The notes: generated from the letters alone by a model not told the origin. 47,144 nt of DNA from an uncultured Bacteroidota bacterium (GCA_902631125.1 CACOXF010000006.1:1-47144), one strand, 5' to 3'. Positions 36,636 to 44,038 are shown, numbered from the stretch's first letter. Translations and numbers: made by a program.

Positions 36636-36980
36636 ATGGAGTATATCTCATTATTATTTCAAGTTGTCGTTGCTGTCTCGGTTTTGATTGTCTGGGTATT
36701 AAGATATCACAACGTGATCACAGAATTTCAGCAGTTTGGTTATTCGGATGTGTTTAGAAACTTTGTGGGAGCATCCAAAATTGCCACCTCAACACTATTG
36801 CTGACAGGCATTTGCTATGAGGAGCTTACGCCTTATGCAGCAATATCTATGGCTGCTTTTATGTTTGCTGCACAGCTGTCTCACTTTCGGATTAAAAACC
36901 CATTGATACAACGCATGCCTTCTTTAGTGTTTTTACTGATGTCGCTATTTATTGCGTTGTTTCACTATGGCGTTATATAG
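36636..36980 (+). CDS. DoxX-like small membrane protein (first of a tandem pair)
   Basis: A 114-residue protein with four predicted transmembrane helices. The loop RYHNVITEFQQFGYSDVFRN followed by GASKIATSTLLLTGI fits the DoxX_2-type pattern (F-x-K/F-G-Y then a glycine-rich helix). No cysteine or quinone motif is diagnostic. Its stop abuts the ATG of the next gene (36980/36981), which has a similar layout, suggesting an ancient duplication and a joint product. Exact function unknown. Confidence 0.6.
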   Translation: MEYISLLFQVVVAVSVLIVWVLRYHNVITEFQQFGYSDVFRNFVGASKIATSTLLLTGICYEELTPYAAISMAAFMFAAQLSHFRIKNPLIQRMPSLVFLLMSLFIALFHYGVI

Positions 36981-37325
36981 ATGGTAGATTATTTTTTGAT
37001 CTTGGTTCTTTTTACAGGCCTATCTTTTGTAGCGTATGGGATCAACTCTTTTATATCCAAGCGTATGAAGTCCGAGTTTCAGCGGTGGAATTTGAAGAAT
37101 GATCGAAAGGCAATTGCAAGCTGTCAGCTTATTGGTGGAGTAGCGCTGCTTTTTGGACTTGAGTGGAACATTATGCTTGTGTTGTCATCGTCTTTTTTGG
37201 GCGTTATGATGCTGGTTGCAATAGTTGTCCGCATCAAAGTCAAAGACAATATTTCGGATATATTGCCAGCATTTGCTTATTTAGTACTGAGCGGAATTAT
37301 TCTGTTCGAAGCCACAGCACATTAA
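36981..37325 (+). CDS. DoxX-like small membrane protein (second of a tandem pair)
   Basis: A 114-residue, four-helix protein of the same length and loop layout as its upstream neighbour (MKSEFQRWNLKNDRKAIASC, then a glycine-rich helix GGVALLFG). The start ATG directly follows the neighbour's stop. The two proteins share pattern more than sequence. They may form a hetero-oligomer. Family placement rests on pattern only. Confidence 0.6.
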   Translation: MVDYFLILVLFTGLSFVAYGINSFISKRMKSEFQRWNLKNDRKAIASCQLIGGVALLFGLEWNIMLVLSSSFLGVMMLVAIVVRIKVKDNISDILPAFAYLVLSGIILFEATAH

Positions 37326-37516
37326 GCTGCAGCAATCCACAAGAAATCCAAATAGACAGTATAGAAATTTAACACAACACTTAGCAAACATAACACACCC
37401 ACAACGGCATCATTGTCTCTTACTTTTGAGATGTTTTTTTCCATTTGTTTGTTTTTCGTTTTTTAAATGTGGTGTTTAATTTAATTCTTTACATTAGTAG
37501 TAATAAAAATAAACCA

Positions 37517-38032
37517 ATGAAGAAATTATTTAGTACAATTAGTATTTTGGCAATTATAACACAGCTAACAAGCTGTACAACTTCGGATGCTACACTAACA
37601 TTTGAAGATGAACAGACCAATGCGATTAGAGCACATTTTGAAGATTATGCGAATGCAAATCTTGAGGGAATGATGGCTCGATGGTCTGACGAACTTACAG
37701 TTTTGACAAATGACGGATCTGTAGGTTTAGGTGAAGTAAAAGAGGTTGTTCCGCTCCACCATATGCTGTTTTCGGAAATCTATTTCACCTCTCCTCACTC
37801 GGACGAAGATGATTTTTATGCAGAAACAACAACATATCCTGATGGGAAAACATGGACAAAAACATGGTATAAGTGGCATGCGGCTGGAAATTTTACAGGA
37901 AATAAAGTAACCAACTTAGGGATGATTGGATTCCGTTGGGAGGATGGTAAGATTGTTGAAGAAAACCACTTTGGTGACAGTGCAGCGTTTAATGCAGAAT
38001 TAATGGCTTATCAGGCAACGCTTGAAGAGTAA
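37517..38032 (+). CDS. SnoaL/NTF2-like lipoprotein
   Basis: A 171-residue protein. The N-terminus MKKLFSTISILAIITQLTSC is a lipoprotein signal with lipobox LTSC, so the mature protein is anchored at C20. The remainder has the NTF2-like pattern: an N-terminal helix (NAIRAHFEDYANANLEGMM), a WSDELTVLTN strand, then repeated strands around TWTKTWYKWHAAG and GMIGFRWEDGKIVEEN, which resemble SnoaL-like domains. Substrate unknown. The ATG at 37517 was chosen over the longer frame from 37445 because it gives a proper signal peptide. A terminator follows. Confidence 0.75.
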   Translation: MKKLFSTISILAIITQLTSCTTSDATLTFEDEQTNAIRAHFEDYANANLEGMMARWSDELTVLTNDGSVGLGEVKEVVPLHHMLFSEIYFTSPHSDEDDFYAETTTYPDGKTWTKTWYKWHAAGNFTGNKVTNLGMIGFRWEDGKIVEENHFGDSAAFNAELMAYQATLEE

Positions 38033-38054
38033 CTCAAAACGCAATTGAGTGTTA

Positions 38055-38088
38055 ACAAAAAGGGGGTTTTTTAACCCCCTTTTTATTT
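38055..38088 (+). terminator. Intrinsic terminator after the SnoaL-like gene
   Basis: AAAAAGGGGGTT (38057-38068) pairs with AACCCCCTTTTT (38073-38084) around TTTT, followed by ATTTT. A very strong hairpin. Confidence 0.88.
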
Positions 38089-38100
38089 TCTGGACAACAA

Positions 38101-38280
38101 ATGAAGAAACATCAAAACCAATCAAATGTGTTTTTCAAAAAATTTCCTTTAGAAACCCACTTTAGGAGAAAGGTAATGACCTTAAATATAATCCATAAAA
38201 CAGCAATTACTGATGCAAATACCCCGACTTCTTTAAATCGTTTTAGCATAACACAAATTAAAAACCTTACATTAGAATAA
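38101..38280 (+). pseudogene. Short open frame of 59 residues, probably gene debris
   Basis: An ATG-started frame (opening MKKHQNQSNVFFKKFPLE) that ends at 38280. It has no signal or recognisable domain. It is followed, in another frame, by a second coding-like segment without a start (38262-38444). Together they look like a decayed gene with a frameshift, not an active one. Together with the terminator they account for nearly all of the 408-bp gap between the SnoaL-like gene and the DUF6150-like gene. Confidence 0.3.
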
Positions 38281-38444
38281 CAAAAAACATCAGAACGAAT
38301 TCCATACTACGCTTCTTTAAAAAATTAAAAGAAACCAAAAAGCGGAACGAAGATTTTCCTAAAATATACAAAGAAAGGACAGCGGATTATTTACACAATC
38401 AAAGATACGGCACGGATGTTTGTGGTGACACGACAATGGTTTAA
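38262..38444 (+). pseudogene. C-terminal coding remnant without start codon
   Basis: Sixty sense codons bounded by stops, with no ATG at the beginning. The second half (KKLKETKKRNEDFPKIYKER, then ADYLHNQRYGTDVCGDTTMV) reads like real protein: balanced charges and no low-complexity runs. The last part loosely resembles the YGTxxCG start of glutaredoxin-like folds, but the gene stops there. I treat it as a remnant of a lost gene. Its last bases overlap the 3' end of the convergent DUF6150-like gene. Confidence 0.3.
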
Positions 38445-38761
38445 TAAAGTAAATGTTTTTTGTGCCTGTTCTTCCAACCAGCCTGTGATTTGTATTTCAC
38501 AAAGTATATTTTTAAATCGCTTTGACTTTCATATTCAACGAAATGAATTTTCTTATCGGCTTGAGACACATAGTCAACAAAATACCATAAGCCCTCATTT
38601 CCATCAGCTTGGGAAGAATAGTCTACTTTATAAACTTTCAAATCACATTGAGATTCATAATCTACAACGTAAACCTTAATATCTGCTTGTGAAGAATAAT
38701 CAACAGAATAGATTTTTTGACAAAAACACATTATTGGCAAAACCAACATAAAATACTTCAC
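38441..38761 (-). CDS. Exported short-repeat protein, DUF6150-like
   Basis: A 106-residue protein. After a signal-like N-terminus (VLPIMCFCQK) it is built of repeated units of about 11-13 residues of the form VDYxSQADxKVY: for example VDYSSQADIKVYVV, VDYESQCDLKVYK and VEYESQSDLKIYF. I recall this pattern as DUF6150, whose function is unknown. The start shown is GTG (38761), which places a lysine before the hydrophobic stretch; an ATG at 38749 is the alternative. The fold is predicted to be all-beta with each repeat one strand. Confidence 0.7.
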   Translation of the reverse strand: MKYFMLVLPIMCFCQKIYSVDYSSQADIKVYVVDYESQCDLKVYKVDYSSQADGNEGLWYFVDYVSQADKKIHFVEYESQSDLKIYFVKYKSQAGWKNRHKKHLLY

Positions 38762-38779
38762 CTTATTGAATAATTAAAT

Positions 38780-39334
38780 TTAATTTAAGCACGCACCTCT
38801 TGTATATTCACTCACACCACCATAATTCGTAGCAACACAAGGATTTGAATATGTTAAACCATCACACCCACAAACAGGGTCATATTCTTTTGTGCAAGCG
38901 GAGTTTACTTTTAAATTATCGGGATTAATGCAATTTTCTTTCGCATCTCCTTTTTTGAAATAGTAGGTGATTTCATCGTCAGCAATTAAAGGGTCATCAA
39001 TAAAGGTTAGTGTAACATCATCATTATTTAAGTTGACCACATATTTTTTATTACTATCAGTCAGAGTTAAAACGCCGTCAATCAGATTATATTCCTCGGG
39101 TTCATTTGGGGATGATAAGTAAACACCATCATATCCACTCCCTTTACTAACTATAAGGTTTTTATTTGGAAAAAACCACAGTTGGTAAACGCTGAAATCA
39201 TAATCTTCAAAAGAGCAGAAACAGCTAACATTTTGAAGTATATATTGCCCATTTAATTCATCTGTGTTATTTGTAGTGTTATCTTTTTGGCACATTTGAA
39301 CAATAAATAAAAGCGAATAGAGAATAAATTTCAT
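38780..39334 (-). CDS. Exported protein with C-terminal Kazal-type domain
   Basis: A 184-residue protein. The N-terminus MKFILYSLLFIVQMC resembles a lipoprotein signal with cysteine at 15. The middle is a beta-rich lipocalin-like region (GQYILQNVSCFCSFEDYDFS, then YNLIDGVLTLTD). The last 45 residues are a Kazal-like fold: EYDPVCGCDGLTYSNPC followed by ATNYGGVSEYTRGAC, with the usual cysteine spacing and CGxDGxTY core. Kazal domains inhibit serine proteases; here it could also be a simple structural module. The gene lies between the DUF6150-like and CAP genes on the same strand. Confidence 0.75.
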   Translation of the reverse strand: MKFILYSLLFIVQMCQKDNTTNNTDELNGQYILQNVSCFCSFEDYDFSVYQLWFFPNKNLIVSKGSGYDGVYLSSPNEPEEYNLIDGVLTLTDSNKKYVVNLNNDDVTLTFIDDPLIADDEITYYFKKGDAKENCINPDNLKVNSACTKEYDPVCGCDGLTYSNPCVATNYGGVSEYTRGACLN

Positions 39335-39412
39335 ATCCCAAAACTAACAAAATCTATACCAAATATGACTCACAATTATAGCTTTATCAAATGAAAAAGA
39401 GATGCTTTTGGT

Positions 39413-39922
39413 TTAATAAGGATACTCCCCTAAATAATTTCCAGCCGGGTAATATCTTGCAACCACATAAACTTTACCATTTTTTGAAATTGCCGATGCA
39501 ACACCAACCTCTTTTGTGTCTTTCCAAACCATCTGAGTGTAATGTCCTACTTTAGGCCCAGTTCCGTAACGTTTAATTTTTGAATACTTATAATCTTTGA
39601 CCTCATTGTACCAACCCATTGAAGCATCATATAGTGGGGTGTCTGAATAAATATATGTTTTAAACTCATTAGATTCTTCATACTCATAAAACATAGCTAG
39701 ATTTTCTCCATCTTTAGTGTCGCTGTGCTCATAATTATTGGTTCTAGCAATTTGTTTGGCATATTTTAGGGCCTGATCTTCCAGCTTTTTTGACCACACT
39801 AATGGTAATATTCCAACTTCTTTTCTTGCATCATTATGGACTTGTAATGCACTTAATTTATCCTTATTAAGTTGACCAAGAATTAGAGTTGGAAATAATA
39901 AAAACAGCAAAGCTTTCATCAT
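39413..39922 (-). CDS. CAP (SCP/PR-1) superfamily protein, exported
   Basis: A 169-residue secreted protein with signal peptide MMKALLFLLFPTLILGQ. The CAP fold is shown by VHNDARKEVGILPLVW (CAP helix 1 pattern), the internal YEHSDTKDGENLAM, and the signature GHYTQMVWKDTKEVG with the conserved histidine and glutamate. ARYYPAGNYLGEYPY is the typical C-terminal strand with the ending YxPxGNY. Role unknown. ATG at 39922 was preferred over a start nine codons upstream. Confidence 0.85.
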   Translation of the reverse strand: MMKALLFLLFPTLILGQLNKDKLSALQVHNDARKEVGILPLVWSKKLEDQALKYAKQIARTNNYEHSDTKDGENLAMFYEYEESNEFKTYIYSDTPLYDASMGWYNEVKDYKYSKIKRYGTGPKVGHYTQMVWKDTKEVGVASAISKNGKVYVVARYYPAGNYLGEYPY

Positions 39923-40092
39923 GTTTTTTATAATAAGTTTTAGAACCAATTATAAAGCTTACTAGAAACTCAACAGTTTATTCTATTTCTTAAGTTTTTC
40001 AATAAATAAATATATTAAGAATCCTACCGAAACTACTAACAGAAAAATTGATCCTCTCACAACTCAAATATAATTAAAACTGTTTTTAATAA

Positions 40093-40137
40093 TTAGAAAT
40101 AGCAGAACTAAAAGAAGAAGAGATCCCTATGGTTTAA
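40093..40137 (+). repeat. Orphan C-terminal peptide segment, copy 1
   Basis: Fifteen codons in an otherwise non-coding gap encode LEIAELKEEEIPMV then a stop, with a stop just upstream and no start codon. It matches copies 2 and 3 in protein and DNA. Confidence 0.7.
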
Positions 40138-40163
40138 AAATGAAAATCTTAATAAAAGCACGA

Positions 40164-40445
40164 TTAAATCTTATTTAACTCAAATATCTCATAACTTACC
40201 ACAACCTCATCAAAAATTAGTTTTGATACAGAATTTGAACCATTCAAAAATGAGTTCAAAGCATCTTCGTCGTGAACAGCAATCTTAAACATTACTGCAT
40301 TTTTATCAGGGGATACCGTGCCTAAAGTTTTGGTTAAATCTGCAATTTTTTTTCTTTCATTTATTCCCTCTTCAGATTGCATAAAGCCCATAAATTTCTC
40401 AAACTTACCTTCTTTTAGCTTTGCAACAACAAGTATATCTTTCAT
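40164..40445 (-). CDS. Small hypothetical protein, possibly dimeric alpha-beta barrel
   Basis: A 93-residue cytosolic protein. It begins with a beta-strand (KDILVVAKLKEG), a helix (FEKFMGFMQSEEGINERKK) and a second strand (AVMFKIAVHD), followed by a helix and strand, the order seen in small dimeric alpha-beta barrel proteins. DUF3764-like proteins are one possibility. No motif assigns a function. It lies between copies 1 and 2 of the orphan C-terminal peptide segment. Confidence 0.6.
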   Translation of the reverse strand: MKDILVVAKLKEGKFEKFMGFMQSEEGINERKKIADLTKTLGTVSPDKNAVMFKIAVHDEDALNSFLNGSNSVSKLIFDEVVVSYEIFELNKI

Positions 40446-40503
40446 AATTATCTTATGGTTTCAATTAATTTGTACTAATATACGAAACGCACATCTTTAC
40501 TAA

Positions 40504-40560
40504 CTAAAAGGACTTGAAGTAGCAGAACTTGAAGAAAATGATATGCCGATGATTTTGTAA
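40504..40560 (+). repeat. Orphan C-terminal peptide segment, copy 2
   Basis: Nineteen codons encode LKGLEVAELEENDMPMIL then a stop, without a start codon. It is the most diverged copy, yet its changes relative to the others are conservative at protein level. It ends 21 bp before the large repeat protein gene at 40582. Confidence 0.7.
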
Positions 40561-40581
40561 TTTTAAGCAAAACATCACATT

Positions 40582-42510
40582 ATGAAAACTTTTATTTCTC
40601 TATCTGCTCTTTTCTTATCACTATCACTTACTGCACAAACTAATCCTGCTACTTGGTATTATAATGATACAAGCGGAAGCGGTATACAATCACCATTAAA
40701 TACAGCAAGTGGATTCGATTCTGTAGCAATGGGATATTCAACAACAGCAAGTGGAAACTATTCTACAGCTATGGGCTATGATACAACAGCAAGTGGAAAC
40801 TATTCTACAGCTATGGGGGCTGAAACAACACCAAGTGGGGACTTATCTACAGCTATGGGCCATGATACAACAGCAAGTGGAACTGTTTCTACAGCTATGG
40901 GGTATTTTACAGATGCAAGTGGTAATAATTCAACAGCTATGGGAAGAGGAACAACAGCAAGTGGATATGCTTCTACAGCATTTGGACGAAATACAACCGC
41001 AAGTGGAAGCAGTTCTACAGCTATGGGGGTTGAAACAATTGCAAGTGGAAGTAGATCTACAGCTATGGGAAATGTTACAACCGCAAGTGGGGAAAGCTCA
41101 ACAGCTATGGGGGATAACACGTTAGCAAGTGGGAACTTCTCTACAGCTATGGGATATTCAACAACAGCAAGTGGACAACTTTCTACAGCATTGGGTCATA
41201 CAACAACAGCAAGCGGAATAAATTCAACAGCAATCGGATATAGGGCAACAGCAAGTGATTATAGCTCATTAGTGCTTGGTCAATGGAATTTAGCAGGCTC
41301 GACTGTTACATCAAGTGCAGATCAATTCAGTTTAGACAATACCGCGCTTGTAATTGGCAATGGAGTAGATGGAAATAATAGAAGCGATGCACTTGTTGTT
41401 AAGTTTAATGGTGATGCTACCCTTGCAGGAAGTATGACAGCTACTTCATTTATTGGAGATGGTTCACAACTTACTAATCTACCTTTTAGTTATAACAGTA
41501 ATGAAGCAGGGGGTATTGAGGTTGCTGATAACACTACAGCAAGCGGATCAAGAGCATTTGCTGTTGGTAATGATAATTTAGCAAGTGGAAGCAGTTCTAC
41601 AGCTATGGGACGAGGAACAATAGCAAGTGGGAATGATTCAACAACATTGGGTGTTAATACTGAAGCGAGTGGAAATAATTCAACTGCTATGGGGACAGCA
41701 ACAACATCAAGTGGGCCCTTCTCTACAGCAATGGGAAATAATACAACAGCAAGTGGGCCCTTCTCTACAGCTATGGGGATTCTAACAACAGCAAGTGGGG
41801 ATAATTCAACAGCTATGGGGCTTCTAACAATAGCAAGTGGTAATGATTCAACAGCTATGGGAAGAGGAACAATAGCAAGTGGTTACTATTCAACTGCTAT
41901 GGGGGTTGAAACAAGCGCAAGCGGGAATAGTTCTACAGCTATGGGAGTTTACACAACAGCAAGCGGAAATATTTCTACAGCTATGGGCTTGCACACGATA
42001 GCAAGTGATAGATCATCATTAGTAATTGGTCAATATAACTTATTAGGCTCAACAGTTACTAACAGCGCTACAGATTTTAGTACAGATAACACAGCATTTG
42101 TTATTGGCAATGGTGCAGATTCAAATAATAGAAGTGATGCGCTGGCAGTACTATTTGATGGCACTACCACAATTGCAGGTGACTTAAACGTTAATTCAGA
42201 TGCAAGACTAAAAGCAAACATCATTTCGCTTGGTAGTACTCTTTCCAAACTTCTACAAATAGACGGCAAGAGCTACACAATGAAAAAGGATGAGAGTGAG
42301 AAACAAAAGATAGGTCTACTTGCACAAGACATAGAAAAAGTATTTCCTGAACTTGTATCAGAAAGTAATGGTATAAAGTCTGTAAACTATCAAGGGCTTG
42401 TTCCTGTTCTAATTAATGCACTTAAAGAGCAACAAGCCGAAATAGACAGACTTAAAACCCAAGAGGAAAGATTGGAAAGATTAGAAAGATTAGTTGCTGC
42501 AATGGATTGA
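40582..42510 (+). CDS. Surface protein with YadA-head-like repeats and C-terminal intramolecular chaperone (endosialidase-type) domain
   Basis: A 642-residue exported protein (signal MKTFISLSALFLSLSLTAQ). It has two blocks of 14-residue repeats of the pattern STAMGxxTTASGxx: 14 units at about 45-233 and 12 at about 321-483. Each block ends in S-S-L-V-x-G and a matching spacer of about 50 residues (containing GSTVT, DNTAxVIGNG and NNRSDAL), so the module is duplicated. Such repeats form the left-handed beta-roll of trimeric adhesin heads. The C-terminus from about 538 (SDARLKANI, LLAQDIEKVFPELV, a coiled coil) is a tail-fibre chaperone domain, probably self-cleaving and trimerising. No T9SS domain is visible. 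Confidence 0.82.
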   Translation: MKTFISLSALFLSLSLTAQTNPATWYYNDTSGSGIQSPLNTASGFDSVAMGYSTTASGNYSTAMGYDTTASGNYSTAMGAETTPSGDLSTAMGHDTTASGTVSTAMGYFTDASGNNSTAMGRGTTASGYASTAFGRNTTASGSSSTAMGVETIASGSRSTAMGNVTTASGESSTAMGDNTLASGNFSTAMGYSTTASGQLSTALGHTTTASGINSTAIGYRATASDYSSLVLGQWNLAGSTVTSSADQFSLDNTALVIGNGVDGNNRSDALVVKFNGDATLAGSMTATSFIGDGSQLTNLPFSYNSNEAGGIEVADNTTASGSRAFAVGNDNLASGSSSTAMGRGTIASGNDSTTLGVNTEASGNNSTAMGTATTSSGPFSTAMGNNTTASGPFSTAMGILTTASGDNSTAMGLLTIASGNDSTAMGRGTIASGYYSTAMGVETSASGNSSTAMGVYTTASGNISTAMGLHTIASDRSSLVIGQYNLLGSTVTNSATDFSTDNTAFVIGNGADSNNRSDALAVLFDGTTTIAGDLNVNSDARLKANIISLGSTLSKLLQIDGKSYTMKKDESEKQKIGLLAQDIEKVFPELVSESNGIKSVNYQGLVPVLINALKEQQAEIDRLKTQEERLERLERLVAAMD

Positions 42511-42551
42511 AAATAGCAGAACTAAAAGAAGAAGATATGCCTATGGTTTAG
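42504..42551 (+). repeat. Orphan C-terminal peptide segment, copy 3
   Basis: Sixteen codons encode GLKIAELKEEDMPMV then a stop, in a different frame from the upstream gene whose TGA at 42508-42510 lies inside this segment. No start codon. Confidence 0.7.
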
Positions 42552-42699
42552 AGTTTTCTTTTTTATCATAGATAGCAACAGCAGAAATAAACATAAATAT
42601 CAAACACATTACAATTATATCTTCTGCCTTATTGACTATCCCATAAATCAGGCCTGCTAATTGAACTATAATTCCAAAAATTGCAATCTTCTGTTTCAT
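42541..42699 (-). CDS. Small membrane protein (52 residues)
   Basis: A 52-residue frame (MKQKIAIFGIIVQLAGLIYG at the start) with two hydrophobic helices and a lysine-rich end (YDKKENSKP). Its ATG overlaps the stop of the upstream 57-residue gene in an ATGA junction, the usual sign of translational coupling, which makes both frames more credible. It is absent from ordinary gene calls by length only. Function unknown. Its stop overlaps the third orphan peptide segment on the other strand. Confidence 0.55.
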   Translation of the reverse strand: MKQKIAIFGIIVQLAGLIYGIVNKAEDIIVMCLIFMFISAVAIYDKKENSKP

Positions 42700-42869
42700 T
42701 TTTTCTTTTTCTTTAAATAGTATTCATATGCATTAGCAAAGCATAAAACTGAAAGGCCAAACATATTTATAGCTTCGGCATAAATCCAATTTTCTTTGTA
42801 AATCCCAAAATAGCCATTAATAAGCATAGCAATTAATAGAGTCACGTAAAAAATAAACCACTTTATCAT
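42696..42869 (-). CDS. Small membrane protein (57 residues)
   Basis: A 57-residue frame with two hydrophobic helices (WFIFYVTLLIAMLINGYFGI and FGLSVLCFANAY) and a lysine tail (LKKKKK). It starts with ATG at 42869 and its stop overlaps the start of the next small gene by 4 bp. The pair could encode a two-component membrane peptide. I recognise no family; both lie between the large repeat protein and a T9SS cargo gene on the other strand. Confidence 0.55.
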   Translation of the reverse strand: MIKWFIFYVTLLIAMLINGYFGIYKENWIYAEAINMFGLSVLCFANAYEYYLKKKKK

Positions 42870-42946
42870 TTTTCTAATTTAGTGAAAAGACAATGTTAAA
42901 AACAATAATTGAAAAAACTTAAATTAGTGTCATTAAAAACAATACG

Positions 42947-43564
42947 ATGAAGAAACTATTACTCTTATTAATAATTGCCCCAATGTTTGGATTTGGGCAA
43001 GCTTTGAATTTACCCGTTTCAAATGTTGTAGTGGTTACAGGTTATGGTCAAACATATACTGTCCCTCAAGGAAAGGTTTGGCAACTTATGTCATCAAGTC
43101 ATTACAATAATAATAGTTCCCAATTTTCTCAAGCTACATCAAGCTTTCCTGTAATGGACGATTGCATAAACTTTTACGTTCCCGGGTATAACTATGATAC
43201 GAATATCCCATTTATTTTTGGTCATTCTGTCTTTCCATCAGGAACTGCTTTTCAATTAAATGATAGCACTTGTCAGAACTCTGTATATACTTTTGTTGAA
43301 TATGATCTTGGTGCACAAAATTTAGCATCTAACGTACCTCAACAAACAACACCCACTCTATATCCTAACCCTACATCGTCTCTATTAGCACTAAACAGCG
43401 ATAAAGAGTACGACATAGAGGTATACGACATGGCAGGAAACAAGGTAATGGCACTTACAGGAAACACAATTGATATGTCGCATTTATCTTCTGCTACTTA
43501 TATAGTTAAGGCACTTGATAAAGTAGAGAACGAAGAAGTGAATTATAAGGTTGTAAAGAATTAA
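42947..43564 (+). CDS. Secreted protein with type A T9SS sorting domain
   Basis: A 205-residue protein. The signal peptide is MKKLLLLLIIAPMFGFGQ. The C-terminal 70 residues form a T9SS type A domain: LYPNPTSSLLAL (PNP motif), IEVYDMAGNKVMAL, then IDMSHLSSATYIVKA and a final VNYKVVKN strand. The passenger of about 120 residues (GYGQTYTVPQGKVWQLMS) is unknown. It would be secreted through the outer membrane and anchored or released. Its end overlaps the convergent small gene by 4 bp. Confidence 0.85.
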   Translation: MKKLLLLLIIAPMFGFGQALNLPVSNVVVVTGYGQTYTVPQGKVWQLMSSSHYNNNSSQFSQATSSFPVMDDCINFYVPGYNYDTNIPFIFGHSVFPSGTAFQLNDSTCQNSVYTFVEYDLGAQNLASNVPQQTTPTLYPNPTSSLLALNSDKEYDIEVYDMAGNKVMALTGNTIDMSHLSSATYIVKALDKVENEEVNYKVVKN

Positions 43565-43824
43565 TCCACAAACTTAATTAGGTCTTTGAAGTCTATGCTT
43601 TGATACTCTGTTTCAGGGCATTTTTCTACCTGCTTCATAGTAGGTAAAGTATATCTCAATCCTATCTCAATCAAGCGTATACGTTCAGCTATTGTACACT
43701 CACTTAGGTCTATCCTATCAATAGCACCATCTAAGAGTGATTGTACCTTTTTCTTGACCTCAGCTGTGAGCTTGTTTGGAACGCCTTTTTTTCTGCCGCC
43801 AAATTTCTTTCCTGTATTATTCAT
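43561..43824 (-). CDS. Small phage-type DNA-associated protein with GRKKGVPNK start
   Basis: An 87-residue basic protein. The N-terminal KKFGGRKKGVPNKLTAEVKK motif is widely found at the start of phage-associated proteins such as small terminase subunits and DUF5681-like proteins. The rest is helical (DGAIDRIDLSECTIAERIRLIE). It suggests a prophage or satellite remnant near the tRNA. No terminase large subunit is nearby. It starts only 11 bp from the divergent small gene at 43836. Confidence 0.6.
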   Translation of the reverse strand: MNNTGKKFGGRKKGVPNKLTAEVKKKVQSLLDGAIDRIDLSECTIAERIRLIEIGLRYTLPTMKQVEKCPETEYQSIDFKDLIKFVD

Positions 43825-43835
43825 AATTTAGGTCT

Positions 43836-44015
43836 ATGGAATTAATTATTGGAATACTTGCCATTGCGTTGATTATTGGCTTATTCCTGAGAAAAAAGGG
43901 CGACAACACAATGGATACTCTTTCACAAGGTTGTGGTTGTATAATAGTTGCTTTCATATTGCTATTACTGTTTGGAATACTAAGCTATCTGTCTTCTACA
44001 AACTACTTTAGTTAA
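43836..44015 (+). CDS. Putative small membrane protein (59 residues)
   Basis: A 59-residue frame starting MELIIGILAIALIIGLFLRK and with a second helix (CIIVAFILLLLFGILSYL) after a glycine-cysteine turn (GCGC). It ends YFS. Two membrane helices with a cytosolic loop fit a small inner membrane protein. Only length, charge pattern and ATG support it. It is head to head with the phage-type gene, leaving 11 bp for divergent promoters, which weakens one of the two calls. Confidence 0.45.
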   Translation: MELIIGILAIALIIGLFLRKKGDNTMDTLSQGCGCIIVAFILLLLFGILSYLSSTNYFS

Positions 44016-44038
44016 TGGTAAGATGTGAGCTAATATTT

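Noticed and set aside
40730-42000. Regular short DNA repeats resembling a CRISPR or minisatellite array
   Set aside because: The repeat period is 42 bp and the unit is a coding 14-residue repeat in one open frame; there are no distinct spacers.
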